A stretch of 31,404 bases of DNA from positions 585,426 to 616,829 of the forward strand of contig BFEA01000735.1 of NCBI GenBank assembly GCA_003427395.1, given 5' to 3'. A program made the translations under genes and the position numbers. Of this stretch, positions 10,890-19,915 are shown one piece after another; position 1 is the first letter of the stretch; each line of letters opens with the position of its first letter. The stretch comes from Chara braunii. Taxonomy: Eukaryota > Streptophyta > Charophyceae > Charales > Characeae. The notes below the pieces were generated by a model. That model made no database searches. It saw nothing but the letters and a program-made list of their open reading frames with translations, and was not told where the DNA came from.

Positions 10890-11530
10890 CAATTCGCCTT
10901 CATGTATGATATTAATGATAATTTACATGATTTATTTATCCTGTATTGCTTTTATGTTTTCGTTTGATGCATCTGCCATTAGAGAAAGGTCATCAGGAAA
11001 AAGTGTGCATATGGAGATTCCATCTTCGGGGATGGAAGACACTTGAATTATTCTGATGTTTTGTGCTGGTTAAGGTTCACTGTCAGTGTTTCCATTATTA
11101 TTATGAAAAAGAAAGAAGTTAAAGGATTGTTTTATTTAACCGAATTTTGCAAATTAATTGACGGTGCTACATTAACATTAATCATGACCCTAGAAATTGC
11201 CCTTTGATGCAATTTTTTTATCCATCTTCTGAAGCAGAACCTCAAACATTTATCCATGAAGAACCAGTCTACATGGTCATAAGCCTTTTCAAAGTCTATA
11301 AAGATGAATGTTGCATTGCATTTAGATTAACGTGCAAATTTGACTAGTTCATTTATAAGTAGGATCTTGTCTTCAATATTTTTGTCAGTGATGAAACTTG
11401 CTTGTGCTAGATGAATAATGTCAGCTATAACACTAAGCATTATATCTATCAAAGCTTTAGTTACTAGTTTGTATACCATTGTGAGGAGTGCGATGGGACG
11501 ATTGTTACGAACAATGAATTTATCGGTCAG
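10890..11530 (-). pseudogene. LINE reverse transcriptase core, frameshifted
   Basis: On the minus strand the frame begins with a fingers motif of the form N-x-R-P-I-A-L-L-x-x-x-Y-K-L (11477-11501). It then reads FIFIDFEKAYDHVDW (11264-11310), the catalytic motif A with its aspartate. Downstream, a +/-1 shift is needed to reach a P-D-D-L-S-L-M-A-D block (10968-10997), which matches motif C (Y/F-A-D-D) with the second position changed. In-frame stops occur just before motif A and at three or more later points. The polymerase is therefore inactive. The match to non-LTR rather than LTR reverse transcriptases is based on the F-E-K-A-Y-D form. Confidence 0.78.
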
Positions 11531-11584
11531 TTCAAATGATGATATCTCAAGGCTGTTGCCCTTTCTTTGAAAAAAAAAAGGACG

Positions 11585-11671
11585 CAGCTAATTGGTTGAT
11601 GGAAGAACCCATCCTGAAAAAGAGGCGACAAATTCGCTGCCTTGCAGCCCATTGGCTGACAGGAGAACCCA
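11585..11671 (+). repeat. Imperfect direct repeat, about 60-base spacing
   Basis: CAGCTAATTGGTTGATGGAA (11585) and CAGCCCATTGGCTGACAGGA (11645) are both followed by GAACCCA. They form two units in tandem just left of the MITE. Confidence 0.7.
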
Positions 11672-11673
11672 GA

Positions 11674-12003
11674 GGTCCTCGTTCGACACCACTAGAGATT
11701 TGTGGTTTTTCTAGGGCGCCCTAACTCAGGAATGTACAGTGATTAACTTCCCCTAAGTTAAACCCGTTTTGGGGTTCCACAGCCCCTAGACGAAACCCTT
11801 GAGATGGACACCCTAGAGACTCAGGTGCCGACCAAGGGTGTTAGGAAACAGTTATGGTTGGTGGAAAATTAATGGAAAAAGAGAAAAATTTCATGTTTTA
11901 TGCGTTTTTTAGGGTCCAGCCCTAACTTCTCTAGTGACCTCCCGAAGCGTCCTTGAGATTTTCGTCATTTTGGCTGGGACACACTAGAGAAGTTAGGGCG
12001 GAC
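11674..12003 (+). mobile_element. MITE family M2, copy 1, left part
   Basis: Starts GGTCCTCGTTCGACACCACT, directly preceded by AGA (11671-11673). The interior matches MITE M2 copy 2 at 25198-25580 through blocks such as CCCTAACTCA, GATTAA-TTCCCCTA, GACGAAACCCTTGAGA and GGCTGGG. The copy is interrupted at 12003 by LTR-like copy A and resumes at 14220. Total length without the insertion is about 432 bases. Confidence 0.88.
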
Positions 12004-14215
12004 TGTGACGCCCAACCAGAGGTGTGCCAAGGATTTTTGGGAAAGTGGGGGTGGAGTCCCAGGTCGGAACTGAGATCTCCTGTGGGAACGGTCTAGGGGC
12101 ATAGATGCAATAGGGCTAAGGACGGGTTACCTCCGGTCCGATGGCGGTCGATGTCGTGCAGCATAAGGCAGATGACATGCGCAGTGCATCAAGGGCCGTT
12201 CGATCCGTCTGTTTCCGTGACGGCGGTTCGGGAGAGGCCTGTTCGTGAGGGTTGTAATTCCTATGGGTCGAATCTTCGGGGGCAGACACGTGGCGTTTGT
12301 CGCCACGTGTTATAGTTAAGCTCCGTAGTAGTTCTTGGGTTTTGGCGGTTGTCGCGCCGTCTGCAGTTTCTGCACGGCGTGCGAGGCCAATACGGGGCGA
12401 TGGAATTCCACGGTACTACTGTGAGTTGGTGATACGGGAGGAGAAGGCTGAAGGGAGGGAAATTGGTAGTGACAACGACAAAGCCGAAGGATATGAAGTA
12501 TTGCGTGTTATACGTGGATGGGTAATCGGGGCCCCTCGGATCGCTGGTTACAGCACAGTGAAACTCCCTGGGGCACAACCGGTTCTCGGTTAGGCAGGGA
12601 AATTCCGGGCGTCTCTGCCTAAGACATTCTCTTACCCAAGGCTCGAAGTATCATGAGTCCCATGTCATCTTGTCATAGCGGCGCGGTGGCGATCGCAAAT
12701 CACCGCGCGTGAACACGTGTAGGCTCCGCAGATCAGATCGCGCTTACACGCATCCCCGCGAGGTGTTCGCCTGTACCGGAAAAAGTGAGAGTCTAATTCC
12801 TCATGCAAAATCGCCGCGTATCACGGAGAACTACCCAATCATCTAATCACTCAGTGATCCTGCAAGCAATTATTTCCGAGCATGCAAGGTGTCATTATAC
12901 ATCAGACATCCCAACAACATCAGAACTTGCAAGCAATGATGATGGCCAGACAAAAACCACAAGCATATCATCCTTTCATCCATTCATTCGACAAACACAC
13001 AATAACCGAGATCATTAATCGCAAACAGGTGCAGGCGAAAGCCAAGGCAAAGATTCCGCAAACAAAAGATGGGCGAGTCGCCCTGAGCCGAGATAAAAAT
13101 TTATATACAAAATTAAAGAGGGAGACAAGACAAAGAAAATTGTGAATCCACGTCCATCAACCCCAGCTCTATCTTCCTCTCTCTCTCTCTCCGATGCGGA
13201 CAGTCCGTCATCACACACCAACCCACGAAGTCGTCACCCCGCTTAGTCCTCCTGCGCCCGTCAGGCTCGTCCGCGCGCTACAGTCCGTCGTAGCCCCATG
13301 CGTCAAACCCGCGCATTCGGCACCAGCTCGTCGAGTCGCCCGACTCCCACTTCAACTCACCTCTTACTTCGCTCGTGAGCCGACCCTCACTGATCGCGCT
13401 ACCCCGAGCTTCCAACAACTGGTTAAGAGAGCTATCTAATCGCGCAGCCGGAATTTATAGCGTGCGTGCATGCGCGAAGAACACGGAATTGCCAACACTT
13501 AGGTAAAGAGAAGGGAAGGGATTGCCTACGTTCTGCATGGCCAGACCGCAGCGTGGGGGACGTAGCCACTCTCCACGCATCGATCCGATCATGCAGCCCG
13601 CGGGCCAGATAGGCACAGCAAGGGAGAGAGAAGGCGGGAAGGACGAAGCTCAAGAAGAAAGATACAGTTACAAGGGCGCCCTGCCCAAAATTACGGTTAC
13701 ACGCAAGATTAAGGGCGCCGGCTAATCAGAGCTGCGTTGCAGCCGCAAAAGAAGCGCACGAGCAACAAGGCAGCGCGCGACAAAAATAAATCCGAAATTC
13801 CTAAATTCCTGGCTAATGCAAAAAGAAACGCAAATTCCGAAAAGAAAGTCCGAAATTCTGAGAGCCGACAAGATTTGAAAAAGAAATTCAAAAAGGAAGC
13901 AAAACTTCCCGCGCGACCTCCGCGCCTAAAATCCGACAACAGAACAAAAAGTAAGCAACGTCAAACATGATTTATCGCGCCTTTGTCGGCGCGACAACCA
14001 CTCAATCGGCCATCTCGGGACTTGCTCGGCCCTGAACCCAGCCACCAGCCATCCAAAAAGAAGCGACGCAAAAGACGAAGAAGCAAGGACACCGATGCAA
14101 TTTTCCCTTCGAGCCCAATCTTCCGTAATTGGCCCAACCTTCCCATCTTAGGACCCCTCATTATCATCGCGCAGAAAATCGCGCGGAACAGAAATTGCCA
14201 AATTGGTTCGTCACA
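12004..14215 (+). mobile_element. Solo LTR-like unit, copy A
   Basis: Begins TGTGACGCCC and ends GGTTCGTCACA, so the outermost seven bases are an inverted pair. It is flanked by GGAC on both sides (12000-12003 and 14216-14219), a 4-base target duplication. It inserted into MITE M2, whose halves rejoin exactly at GGAC. A roughly 60-base stretch present near the start of copy B is missing here. The interior has an A/T-rich TATA-like block, a (CT)n run and the family block GCGTGGGGGACGTAGCC (13551-13567). No gag or pol sequence is present, so a single LTR left after recombination is the best reading. The lineage (Ty1/copia or Ty3/gypsy) cannot be told. Open frames inside are shadows. Confidence 0.85.
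13098..13112 (+). promoter_or_regulatory. TATA-like block in LTR-like copy A
   Basis: AATTTATATACAAAATT lies about 90 bases before the (CT)n/GATGCGGACAG block. Copies B (about 21590-21600, ATGTATGTACAT) and C (about 4050-4060, AAATTATAC) have an A/T-rich block at the same place. This fits an LTR promoter. No transcript evidence exists here. Confidence 0.35.
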
Positions 14216-14219
14216 GGAC

Positions 14220-14321
14220 GCTACAAGTCCACGATGTGGAAACATTTTGGACTTCAAAATCGTCGTCATTAGGCCGCTGTGGAACGATGGTTTTTTTTTT
14301 CAGTGGTGTCGAACGAGGCCC
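14220..14321 (+). mobile_element. MITE family M2, copy 1, right part
   Basis: Continues the M2 interior after the LTR insertion (GATGTGGAAACA then GTCATTAGG-CG, as at 25475-25520). It ends AGTGGTGTCGAACGAGGCCC, the inverse of the left terminus. It is followed by AGA (14322-14324), matching the AGA before 11674. Confidence 0.88.
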
Positions 14322-14324
14322 AGA

Positions 14325-14827
14325 GAAGGATTTTGCTTTCTTTAATTCGTAGAAAATTGGGAAAACCATTGTTTCTATGCAAAAAAACAGCGCCACACAC
14401 CAACTGTAGGAGCGTAGGAAACGTGCTAACTCTAAAAAAAACAAAAGAAAAGAAAAAAAAAAAGAAACGTGCTACCTAGTGGGGCCCACTCCCTGTAGTT
14501 TATAGGCTGGACCCTGTGTTTTTTTTTCCTTTTCTTTGGAGACCCGGAGCTTGCGCTGCACTCTTGTCCGAATACAACACACACTGATTATGAATGTATA
14601 GAAGTGACCTCCGGTACAGCTGTGATGAGGGTGGGTTATTTTGGGAGGGTGGGGAAGACGGTGGGGACCTGCTGGTAGGCTACCAGGACTGGGACCGGGA
14701 CCACTTGTGGAGATTTAGTTCTTGTTTGGTGTATACACTGGTCCATGCCATCGGATCTGAAAATCTCACGGCAGACTGTGGACGAGTCTTTTTTTTTTAC
14801 CCAAAGAAGTGTGACGAAGTTGCACAC
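14325..14827. other. Unrecognised stretch
   Basis: Includes A-rich runs near 14440-14465 and a T run near 14520 and 14790. I see no gene or terminal repeat. Confidence 0.4.
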
Positions 14828-15200
14828 TAGGGCGTCGCCACACCACTGTCGAAAACGCGATTTTCAATAGTTTCTCTTCGTCTTTGCCACACAGGCTGTC
14901 GAAATTGGAGACGGGAAGCAAATTCACAAGCTGTCAGAGAATGCTTCTCGACACCTCCTCCTGTCGAAAGTTGTTGAATCGCCAGCCTCCTCCTGCGACT
15001 CCGATGTTTTCGACAGTCCTCGGCTGCTCCGTAGACTTCCCTTCGAAATTTGTTGAGTGGGGGTGAAGTTGGGATGGACTAATGTTTGTCTTACCCTCAG
15101 GCGCGTTCGTCTTTTTCCATCTTGCAGTCACAAGTGCGTCCACTCTACAGTGCTGTGTGGCTAAAGGGGGGCAGGCTGTCGAATTTATTCTGACAGCCGT

Positions 15201-15202
<2 letters not shown>

Positions 15203-15231
<29 letters not shown>

Positions 15232-15315
15232 CGGGTCCGATGGACCACGGATCAGATATTAAACTGATCAGAACAGATACTACACTTGATCTAGCCAAAA
15301 GGTCGGGAAAGGTAT
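15203..15315 (-). ncRNA. U2 snRNA-derived, A-tailed copy 1
   Basis: Minus strand 15315 to 15232 matches the 5' part of U2: ATACC start, CCTTTTGGCTAGATCAAG, then GTGTAGTATCTGTTCTGATC with the branch-site-pairing GTAGTA, then TTTAATATCTGAT, then the stem-loop IIa-like GTGGTCCATCGGACC. It then passes directly into 29 A bases (15203-15231 on the plus strand as T). The Sm site and 3' stem-loops of U2 are absent, so it cannot make a normal snRNP. No TATA or snRNA upstream element is obvious. This is a truncated retrocopy or a SINE-like unit with a U2 head. Confidence 0.82.
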
Positions 15316-15590
15316 TCAGCAGCAGCACGTGTCCTTGGCAGAAAAACAGAAAACCAAAGAAAAAAGGAGGGATAATTGGTTGACACGGCGTATCTGAAAA
15401 AGCCCCCCAACTTTCCTGGTTTGGTGAGAAGGGGGTTAAAGGGCATACCCTTTTTTTTCTTTTTTTTTTTGAAAAAACAACCCGAAAGGCTGCTAGGGAT
15501 GCTGATAATTCTGGCTGCTACGGGGTTCCCCGTATGCCTACAATTAGGAGTAGTGGTAGGTAGGTAGTGTGAGGTGAAATTGAGAGAAGG

Positions 15591-15621
<31 letters not shown>

Positions 15622-15744
15622 AGACACCACTTGCACCATCGGGGCGGCTACCGAAAAGTGACTCTGGAAATAATATAAGACCAAATTCATATTGGCGAGG
15701 ACGAGGACGAGTGGGCGGGATGCAATGCCGGTCTGCCCTTTCTA

Positions 15745-15865
15745 CCAAACCAGCGAAGTTCGGCCACTGTAGACTACAACGTTTTTGGCGTTGGCCGAAA
15801 AAATGCGCAGGCCTTTTTTGCGGCCGACGCCAAAAACTTTCTGGTCTTTGGCGCCCGAACTTTCG
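15745..15865. repeat. Foldback (hairpin-forming) sequence
   Basis: The inner arms GTTTTTGGCGTTGGCCG (15781) and CGGCCGACGCCAAAAAC (ending 15837) pair over 17 positions with one G-U. Outer segments (CCAAACCAG, CGAAGTTCGG and their inverses CTGGTCTTTGG, CCCGAACTTTCG) extend the fold to about 120 bases. Confidence 0.8.
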
Positions 15866-15920
15866 TGCCGTGATCTGCTCCTGATAGTACTTCCCCTAAA
15901 CTGAACTGGCAAAAAAAAAA

Positions 15921-15921
15921 N
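15921..15921. other. Ambiguous base in an A/T palindrome (possible assembly join)
   Basis: The sequence reads ten A, one N, nine T. The T run is the expected tail of U2 copy 2, while the A run to the left has the opposite orientation. The join may be a collapsed gap. Confidence 0.8.
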
Positions 15922-16017
15922 TTTTTTTTTAAGATGGTCCGATGGACCACGGATCAGACATTAAACTGATCAGAACAGATACTACACTTGATCTAGCCAA
16001 TAGGCCGAGAAAGGTAT
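15922..16017 (-). ncRNA. U2 snRNA-derived, A-tailed copy 2
   Basis: Minus strand 16017 to 15935 again carries ATACCTTTCTCGGCCTATTG, GCTAGATCAAGTGTAGTATC, then TTTAATGTCTGATC and GTGGTCCATCGGACC, followed by ATCTT and an A tail (15922-15930). It shares with copy 1 the GCTAGATC deletion of one A relative to U2, the TGTTCTGATC variant and the end point just after stem-loop IIa. The two are therefore members of one lineage rather than independent truncations. The Sm site is absent. Confidence 0.82.
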
Positions 16018-16061
16018 TTCTACAGTGGTGTGGCGAGGCCCTAACTCCAAACCAGAAGGAA

Positions 16062-16226
16062 GAGCCTGGCCACACCACTGTCTAAACAAAGAAAGTAGGG
16101 GTGCATCTTAGGCCGAAAGTGGTAAAATGCATCCCTTGCTATTCATAGTAATAACTGGTGCATCTTGCCACTCCCTGTGGGAAGATGCACTCCTTTTTTT
16201 GTTTGGACTGTGGTGTGGCCAGGCCC
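16062..16226. mobile_element. MITE family M3, short copy
   Basis: Left end GAGCCTGGCCACACCACTGT plus CTAAACAAA and right end TTTGTTTGGACTGTGGTGTG plus GCCAGGCCC are inverted copies over 29 bases with a few differences. It is 165 bases long and noncoding, and lies 20 bases from the right end of the long M3 copy. A target duplication is not clear. Confidence 0.8.
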
Positions 16227-16296
16227 TTAACTTCGGCAGGTGGGGGTGGGGCGGGGAGCTCAGCCGACGAAGGCCCAGAAGTGAACTTGAAGGCAG

Positions 16297-16435
16297 CTAC
16301 CGTCTTCCCCCGAATACAAATTACGGTCATTACAGCTGTATTTGGGGTTACCACCAGTCTAAATACAGCAATAATATCAGCAATAATAATCAGCAATAAT
16401 AATGACCCTAGCTTGTATTGGGGTGAAGAAGGTAG
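16297..16435. mobile_element. MITE family M6, copy 1
   Basis: TIRs CTACCGTCTTCCCCCGAATA (16297) and the inverse of TTGTATTGGGGTGAAGAAGG TAG (ending 16435). It is flanked by CAG on each side, a 3-base target duplication. Interior arms GGTCATTACAGCTGTATTT and AAATACAGC...AATGACC give a strong fold. It is 139 bases and noncoding. Confidence 0.82.
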
Positions 16436-16652
16436 CAGAAATCCTCCGCAAAGAAGATTGACTCGGGGGCCATGTCCCACTTCTCGAGGTCTTGTTCTGG
16501 TTTCGAGTGTACACATGGATGGCTCCTTGCCATCTGATCTGAACTGACGGCCCTAATGTGACCACGTTGGAAAATACACGGAGAAAACAAAAGAAAAAAA
16601 AGAAAAAAAAGAAAAGAAAGAAAATACACGGAGCATAAAACTAAACCCCCGC

Positions 16653-16734
16653 TAGTGGGTCACGGGCCGGGAGGTTGTTAGTGGGTCACGGCCCCAGGAG
16701 GTTGCTAGTGGGTCACGGCCCCGGGAGGTTGCTC
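16653..16734 (+). repeat. Three-unit tandem repeat, 26-28 base period
   Basis: TAGTGGGTCACGG, then CC(C)GGGAGGTTG, repeated at 16653, 16679 and 16706 with one or two changes per unit. Confidence 0.92.
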
Positions 16735-16902
16735 GGATTCAATGCACGGTCGTTATAGGTGTATTTGTATATTTGTATTTGGGACAGGGCAAAGTCTAAG
16801 TACAGAGGTGAAAAAAAAAAACCGACCGTGCAATCTATCAAATCGGGGGAATGAGGGTAGCGGACTCACGTCCTGGGCGGAGCAACTGGGCTACCGTGTT
16901 CC

Positions 16903-17006
16903 GGGGCTAGGTCCCACTTACACGAATTAAGCGACATTGACCGTAGATAGCAAAGATCAACGGCCAGAGTCTCTTAATCCGTCCGTGCAAGTGGGACCTT
17001 GCCCCC
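16903..17006. mobile_element. MITE family M4, copy 1
   Basis: Ends GGGGCTAGGTCCCACTTACA and the inverse CGTGCAAGTGGGACCTTGCC. The core CCGTAGATAGCAAAGATCAA is shared with the copies at 24659, 25888, 26006 and, more loosely, 28210. About 100 bases, noncoding. Confidence 0.85.
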
Positions 17007-17025
17007 GGCGAACATAATGCACCTT

Positions 17026-17031
<6 letters not shown>

Positions 17032-17077
<46 letters not shown>
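17032..17077. repeat. Poly-T run, 46 bases
   Basis: The longest homopolymer in the window. It could be the tail of a minus-strand retrocopy, but the sequence to its right is not recognised. Confidence 0.95.
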
Positions 17078-17312
17078 CCCACCCTGTTTAGTTTAGGGTT
17101 GGGAGGGAGTCCCATAGGATTAGGGGGCATCTACCACATGGCCTACCGGTAGTGCGGAAGGTGACTCTCATATGTCTTTAATCCAGCCTCTACAACAACG
17201 GGGGAGACGGTACCGCTACTGGTACTGTCGTCTTCCCCAGAACACAACGCACCCTCGGTTTCGAATTTTCGAACTGTGGGCCTCGTTAGACACTCCTTAC
17301 GGTTTCCTTGAG

Positions 17313-17404
17313 CCACAAGGAAACGTCCTTGTGGATTCTTAGGGGAATTTGCGGCATCGTTCCACGCATCCTTGGGGACGTTCCCCGAGGATGTTTCCTT
17401 GTGG
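17313..17404. promoter_or_regulatory. Left subterminal CCACAAGG motifs
   Basis: CCACAAGG or its inverse CCTTGTGG occurs at 17313-17320, 17327-17334 and 17397-17404. The first two form a palindrome around AAACGT. The motif also clusters at the other end, so it is a candidate transposase or Myb-like binding site. Confidence 0.5.
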
Positions 17405-17870
17405 CTTCCCCGCGGCCAGTTTCATATGTAAATTAGCGGCCGCGGGGTCGGACGTCCTTGGTCCAGTTTCTTTTGTCCGTGCGCAGGCGCCGTGGTCCAG
17501 CGACGCAAGGCGGGAAACGGCAGACGTCGGGTGACGCGGAAAGAAATTAAACCCCAAGGGCATGGGCATTTCAAATTCAAAATTCGAACGACCGCTGCTA
17601 CGACGACGATGACGTGTGCCTGGCGGCGCGAGGGTGGCGTGCTGCAGAAAGTGGCTGAGCGGCGGCGGAGGTTCCATCCCCAGGCCGTTGCGACTGCGCG
17701 GGCAGCGTTTGGTGCTTCCATCGCCGTGGACCTTTACACACGTCGACTGCGTGTTGCTCCTCTTTGCCGTCTGCGGGACTGTCGACATAGAAAAGGGGCC
17801 GCCTTTCGATGCGTGCGGAAGTACGACACAGCTGGCAGCGGAACGACGAGACCGTTTCGACGTCGCGGCT

Positions 17871-19154
17871 ATGGAGGGCGGCGCAGAGGGTAGACGTGAT
17901 CCGTTGAGTCATCGTGAGCTGCAGGCAGTGGTGACGGCCGTGTCCACGATCGTTCTTCGATGTCAGCAGGAGAGGGCGCTGGGGCGGCTGAAGGACCAGT
18001 TGCGCGCGCGTAGACGGATGAAATTGACGCAAGATCCGTTCGATGGGGCCGATTACGTGGCGACGTCGGAGGCTGTTGTTCAGCTGTGCTACGCGTTGGG
18101 TTGTGGAGTGATACCACGTGTGACGCCACGGTGGTGGGTGAAACGCAGGACAAGAGGCACGTGGGAAGACCTCAGGCAATGCGACGACGCGACAGACGAC
18201 TACTTCTGGGATAAGCTTCGAATGTCGCCGCGAGTGTTCAGGGAAATCGCGGAGGCGTGTGCGCCTCATCTTCAGCGGCGGGTCACATTCTACAAGGAGC
18301 CTTTGCAGCCGGACCAGATTTTGGCGTATGCGCTGTATAGGTGGGCTTCAAGAGAGACGTACGAGAGCAGCAAGTGCAACTTCGGGATTGGCCGAGCTTC
18401 TGGGTTGATTGCCGTCCGCGATGTTACTGCCGCGCTGCTAAGAGTGTTCGGAGAGAAGATCGCGTGGCCGACGGGACTTCATAAACTCGTCGTTCTGCGG
18501 GCGTTTGCTGATAAAGGGTTTCCCAACTGCCACGGTTGCATTGATTGCACTCACGTGTACGTCGACAAGCCGGCGAACGCTTCTAGCGAAAACTACTACG
18601 ATAGGAAGCGTCGTTTCTCCATCGTCGCACAGGTTGTCGTCGACCTGGACTTGCATGTGCTCGACGTGCACATGGGATACCCAGGTAGCTGCCACGACAT
18701 CAGAGTGCTGCAGTTGTCCAGCCTGTCGCTGCGCGCAGAGAAGGGGTCGTTGTTCCGTGGTCCCCCCGTGACACTGCCGTTCGGTGTGAAGACGAACGGG
18801 TACGTTCTGGCGGACAATGAGTACCCCCCTTCCGAATGGATGGTCGTCCCGTATGGAGGCATCAATCAGCACGTCGATGAGGAGCGGTTCGACAACAAAC
18901 AGAAGGTGGCGAGGGGAGCAGTGGAGAGGGCGTTCGGCAGGCTGAAGGGCATGTGGCGGCTGTTTCTGCGGACACACAAGACAAATCTGGACACGCTCCC
19001 GCAGCAGTTCACCGCCGTATGCATACTGCACAACATGCTGATCGATGCAGGAATCCCCTTCGACACGAATCTGTTGTGGGAGGTCGACGCCAATGGTGTG
19101 CGACGACGTGTGGACCTGGGATCGAATAGCCCCTCCAGCCTGTTTCGATGTTGA
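17871..19154 (+). CDS. PIF/Harbinger transposase (HARBI1-like nuclease)
   Basis: Encodes a DDE-superfamily transposase that should cut and join the ends of its own element in the nucleus. From the ATG at 17871 it has 427 residues, a usual length for the family, and that ATG has G at -3 and +4. The frame stays open upstream to a GTG at 17616, but no earlier in-frame ATG is present. Residues about 140-190 (Q-P-D-Q-I-L-A-Y-A-L-Y-R-W-A to the V-R-D-V-T segment) resemble the helix-turn-helix before the catalytic core. The catalytic triad reads as D225 in GCIDCTHVYV, D315 in YVLADNEYP and E352 in AVERAFGRLKGMWR, and GSCHDIRV lies between the first two. N-x-R-K-x-x-F-S is represented by YYDRKRRFSI. 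There are no stops or frameshifts and no intron is needed. Harbinger elements also need a Myb/SANT partner, and the likely remnant lies at 19868-20522 on the opposite strand. Confidence 0.93.
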   Translation: MEGGAEGRRDPLSHRELQAVVTAVSTIVLRCQQERALGRLKDQLRARRRMKLTQDPFDGADYVATSEAVVQLCYALGCGVIPRVTPRWWVKRRTRGTWEDLRQCDDATDDYFWDKLRMSPRVFREIAEACAPHLQRRVTFYKEPLQPDQILAYALYRWASRETYESSKCNFGIGRASGLIAVRDVTAALLRVFGEKIAWPTGLHKLVVLRAFADKGFPNCHGCIDCTHVYVDKPANASSENYYDRKRRFSIVAQVVVDLDLHVLDVHMGYPGSCHDIRVLQLSSLSLRAEKGSLFRGPPVTLPFGVKTNGYVLADNEYPPSEWMVVPYGGINQHVDEERFDNKQKVARGAVERAFGRLKGMWRLFLRTHKTNLDTLPQQFTAVCILHNMLIDAGIPFDTNLLWEVDANGVRRRVDLGSNSPSSLFRC

Positions 19155-19253
19155 CGTCGACAGACAAAGCGTTGGCGCTGAGGGATTCTTTGGCGGAAAG
19201 ATTGAAACACGAGTGAGTCGTGTTTCATTTGTGAACGGCAGCGCGCGGAAGTG

Positions 19254-19505
19254 CATTCATTGCAGCAATGGGCGGAGGGCGAATTCCTTGTTCCGTCCTG
19301 CCTTAATTGGGTCGCTATCGTCTGTTCCCCGTCGGGGTTGGTGGTTCGCGTGGAGGGTCGTGTTCCCCTTGCTGGACGGCCGCGCGTGGGGGCGCGTTCA
19401 CTGCAGTGGCCGGAGGGCAGATCAGTCGTTCCGTCCAGCCATGATTGGGTTGCTAGCTTTTGTCCTGCGTCCGGTTCATTGTTTGCGTCGAGGGTCGTCT
19501 TGGTT
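19254..19505 (+). repeat. Imperfect tandem repeat after the transposase gene
   Basis: Two units about 142 bases apart both run from CA(T/C)TGCAG through a GGAGGGC block, TTCCGTCC, ATTGGGT and a final GGGTCGT. They are inside the Harbinger element, in its noncoding middle part. Confidence 0.75.
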
Positions 19506-19815
19506 TGCCGTCGCGATTCGCGGACGTGCGTCACCGTCCTTTGATTTTTTTTTTTTTTATTACAGTTGTTGCCGTTGGAGTTGTGCAGTGCGGACTCGGC
19601 GCACTGCGGGTGTGAAGTGCGGCGATTTTTCGCCACGAAGGATAGAGTAGTGTTCGTCATTCGGGTGGGCGTGGAACTTCTCCCCCACCTCCCTTCGATT
19701 TTGAACTCTTAACTATGAATTGTTTAACGACATCGCAAATCCCTTTCTAAGTTTGTATCGTCCATTTCCATTGCGTGTTGGCGGTGTGTATGTGTGTGTG
19801 TGTATCTCATTGCGT

Positions 19816-19915
19816 CTATATTGTGTGTTGCTATTTCTTTGCGTTCATGCTGTGCGCCATTGCATATTCACACTATATTGTGTGTTGCTATTTCTTTGTG
19901 TTCATGTTGTGTGCC
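19816..19915 (+). repeat. 43-base direct repeat, 57-base period
   Basis: CTATATTGTGTGTTGCTATT followed by TCTTTGYGTTCATG occurs at 19816 and 19873. The copies differ at a few positions. Confidence 0.88.

Larger units (their letters stand above)
8700..11530 (-). mobile_element. Non-LTR retrotransposon (LINE) remnant
   Basis: The minus strand carries, in order, reverse transcriptase fingers (11477-11501), motif A (11264-11310), a motif C-like block (10968-10997), a long C-terminal region (9896-10516) and a terminal Cys/His-type segment (8709-9029). This is the order of ORF2 in L1-like elements. Several stops and at least one frameshift separate the blocks, so the copy is dead. Nothing resembling an endonuclease domain is seen upstream of 11530, where the DNA changes to an A run, so the copy is 5' truncated or interrupted. 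No clear poly-A tail or target duplication was found. Confidence 0.75.
14830..16041. mobile_element. TIR element family M3, long copy
   Basis: Left end GGGCGTCGCCACACCACTGT (14830) and right end ACAGTGGTGTGGCGAGGCCC (16041) are an inverted pair with one or two differences. Both ends are flanked by TA. No transposase is present. The interior has five CTGTCGAA motifs near the left end, two A-tailed U2 copies, a foldback and an assembly N. Its 1.2 kb has evidently grown by insertion. Confidence 0.65.

Noticed and set aside
15232-16017. Functional U2 genes
   Set aside because: Both copies end after stem-loop IIa in poly-A, lack the Sm site and 3' hairpins, and have no visible snRNA promoter.
16653-16734. 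CRISPR-like array
   Set aside because: Three adjacent units without unique spacers form an ordinary short tandem repeat, and the host is eukaryotic.
17616-17870. N-terminal 85-codon extension of the transposase
   Set aside because: It begins with GTG and has no ATG. The first in-frame ATG at 17871 has good context and gives the usual family length. An upstream exon cannot be excluded.
17598-19660. Several long minus-strand frames (18269-17598, 19256-18438, 19660-18866)
   Set aside because: They are antisense shadows of the GC-rich transposase gene and show no domain of their own.
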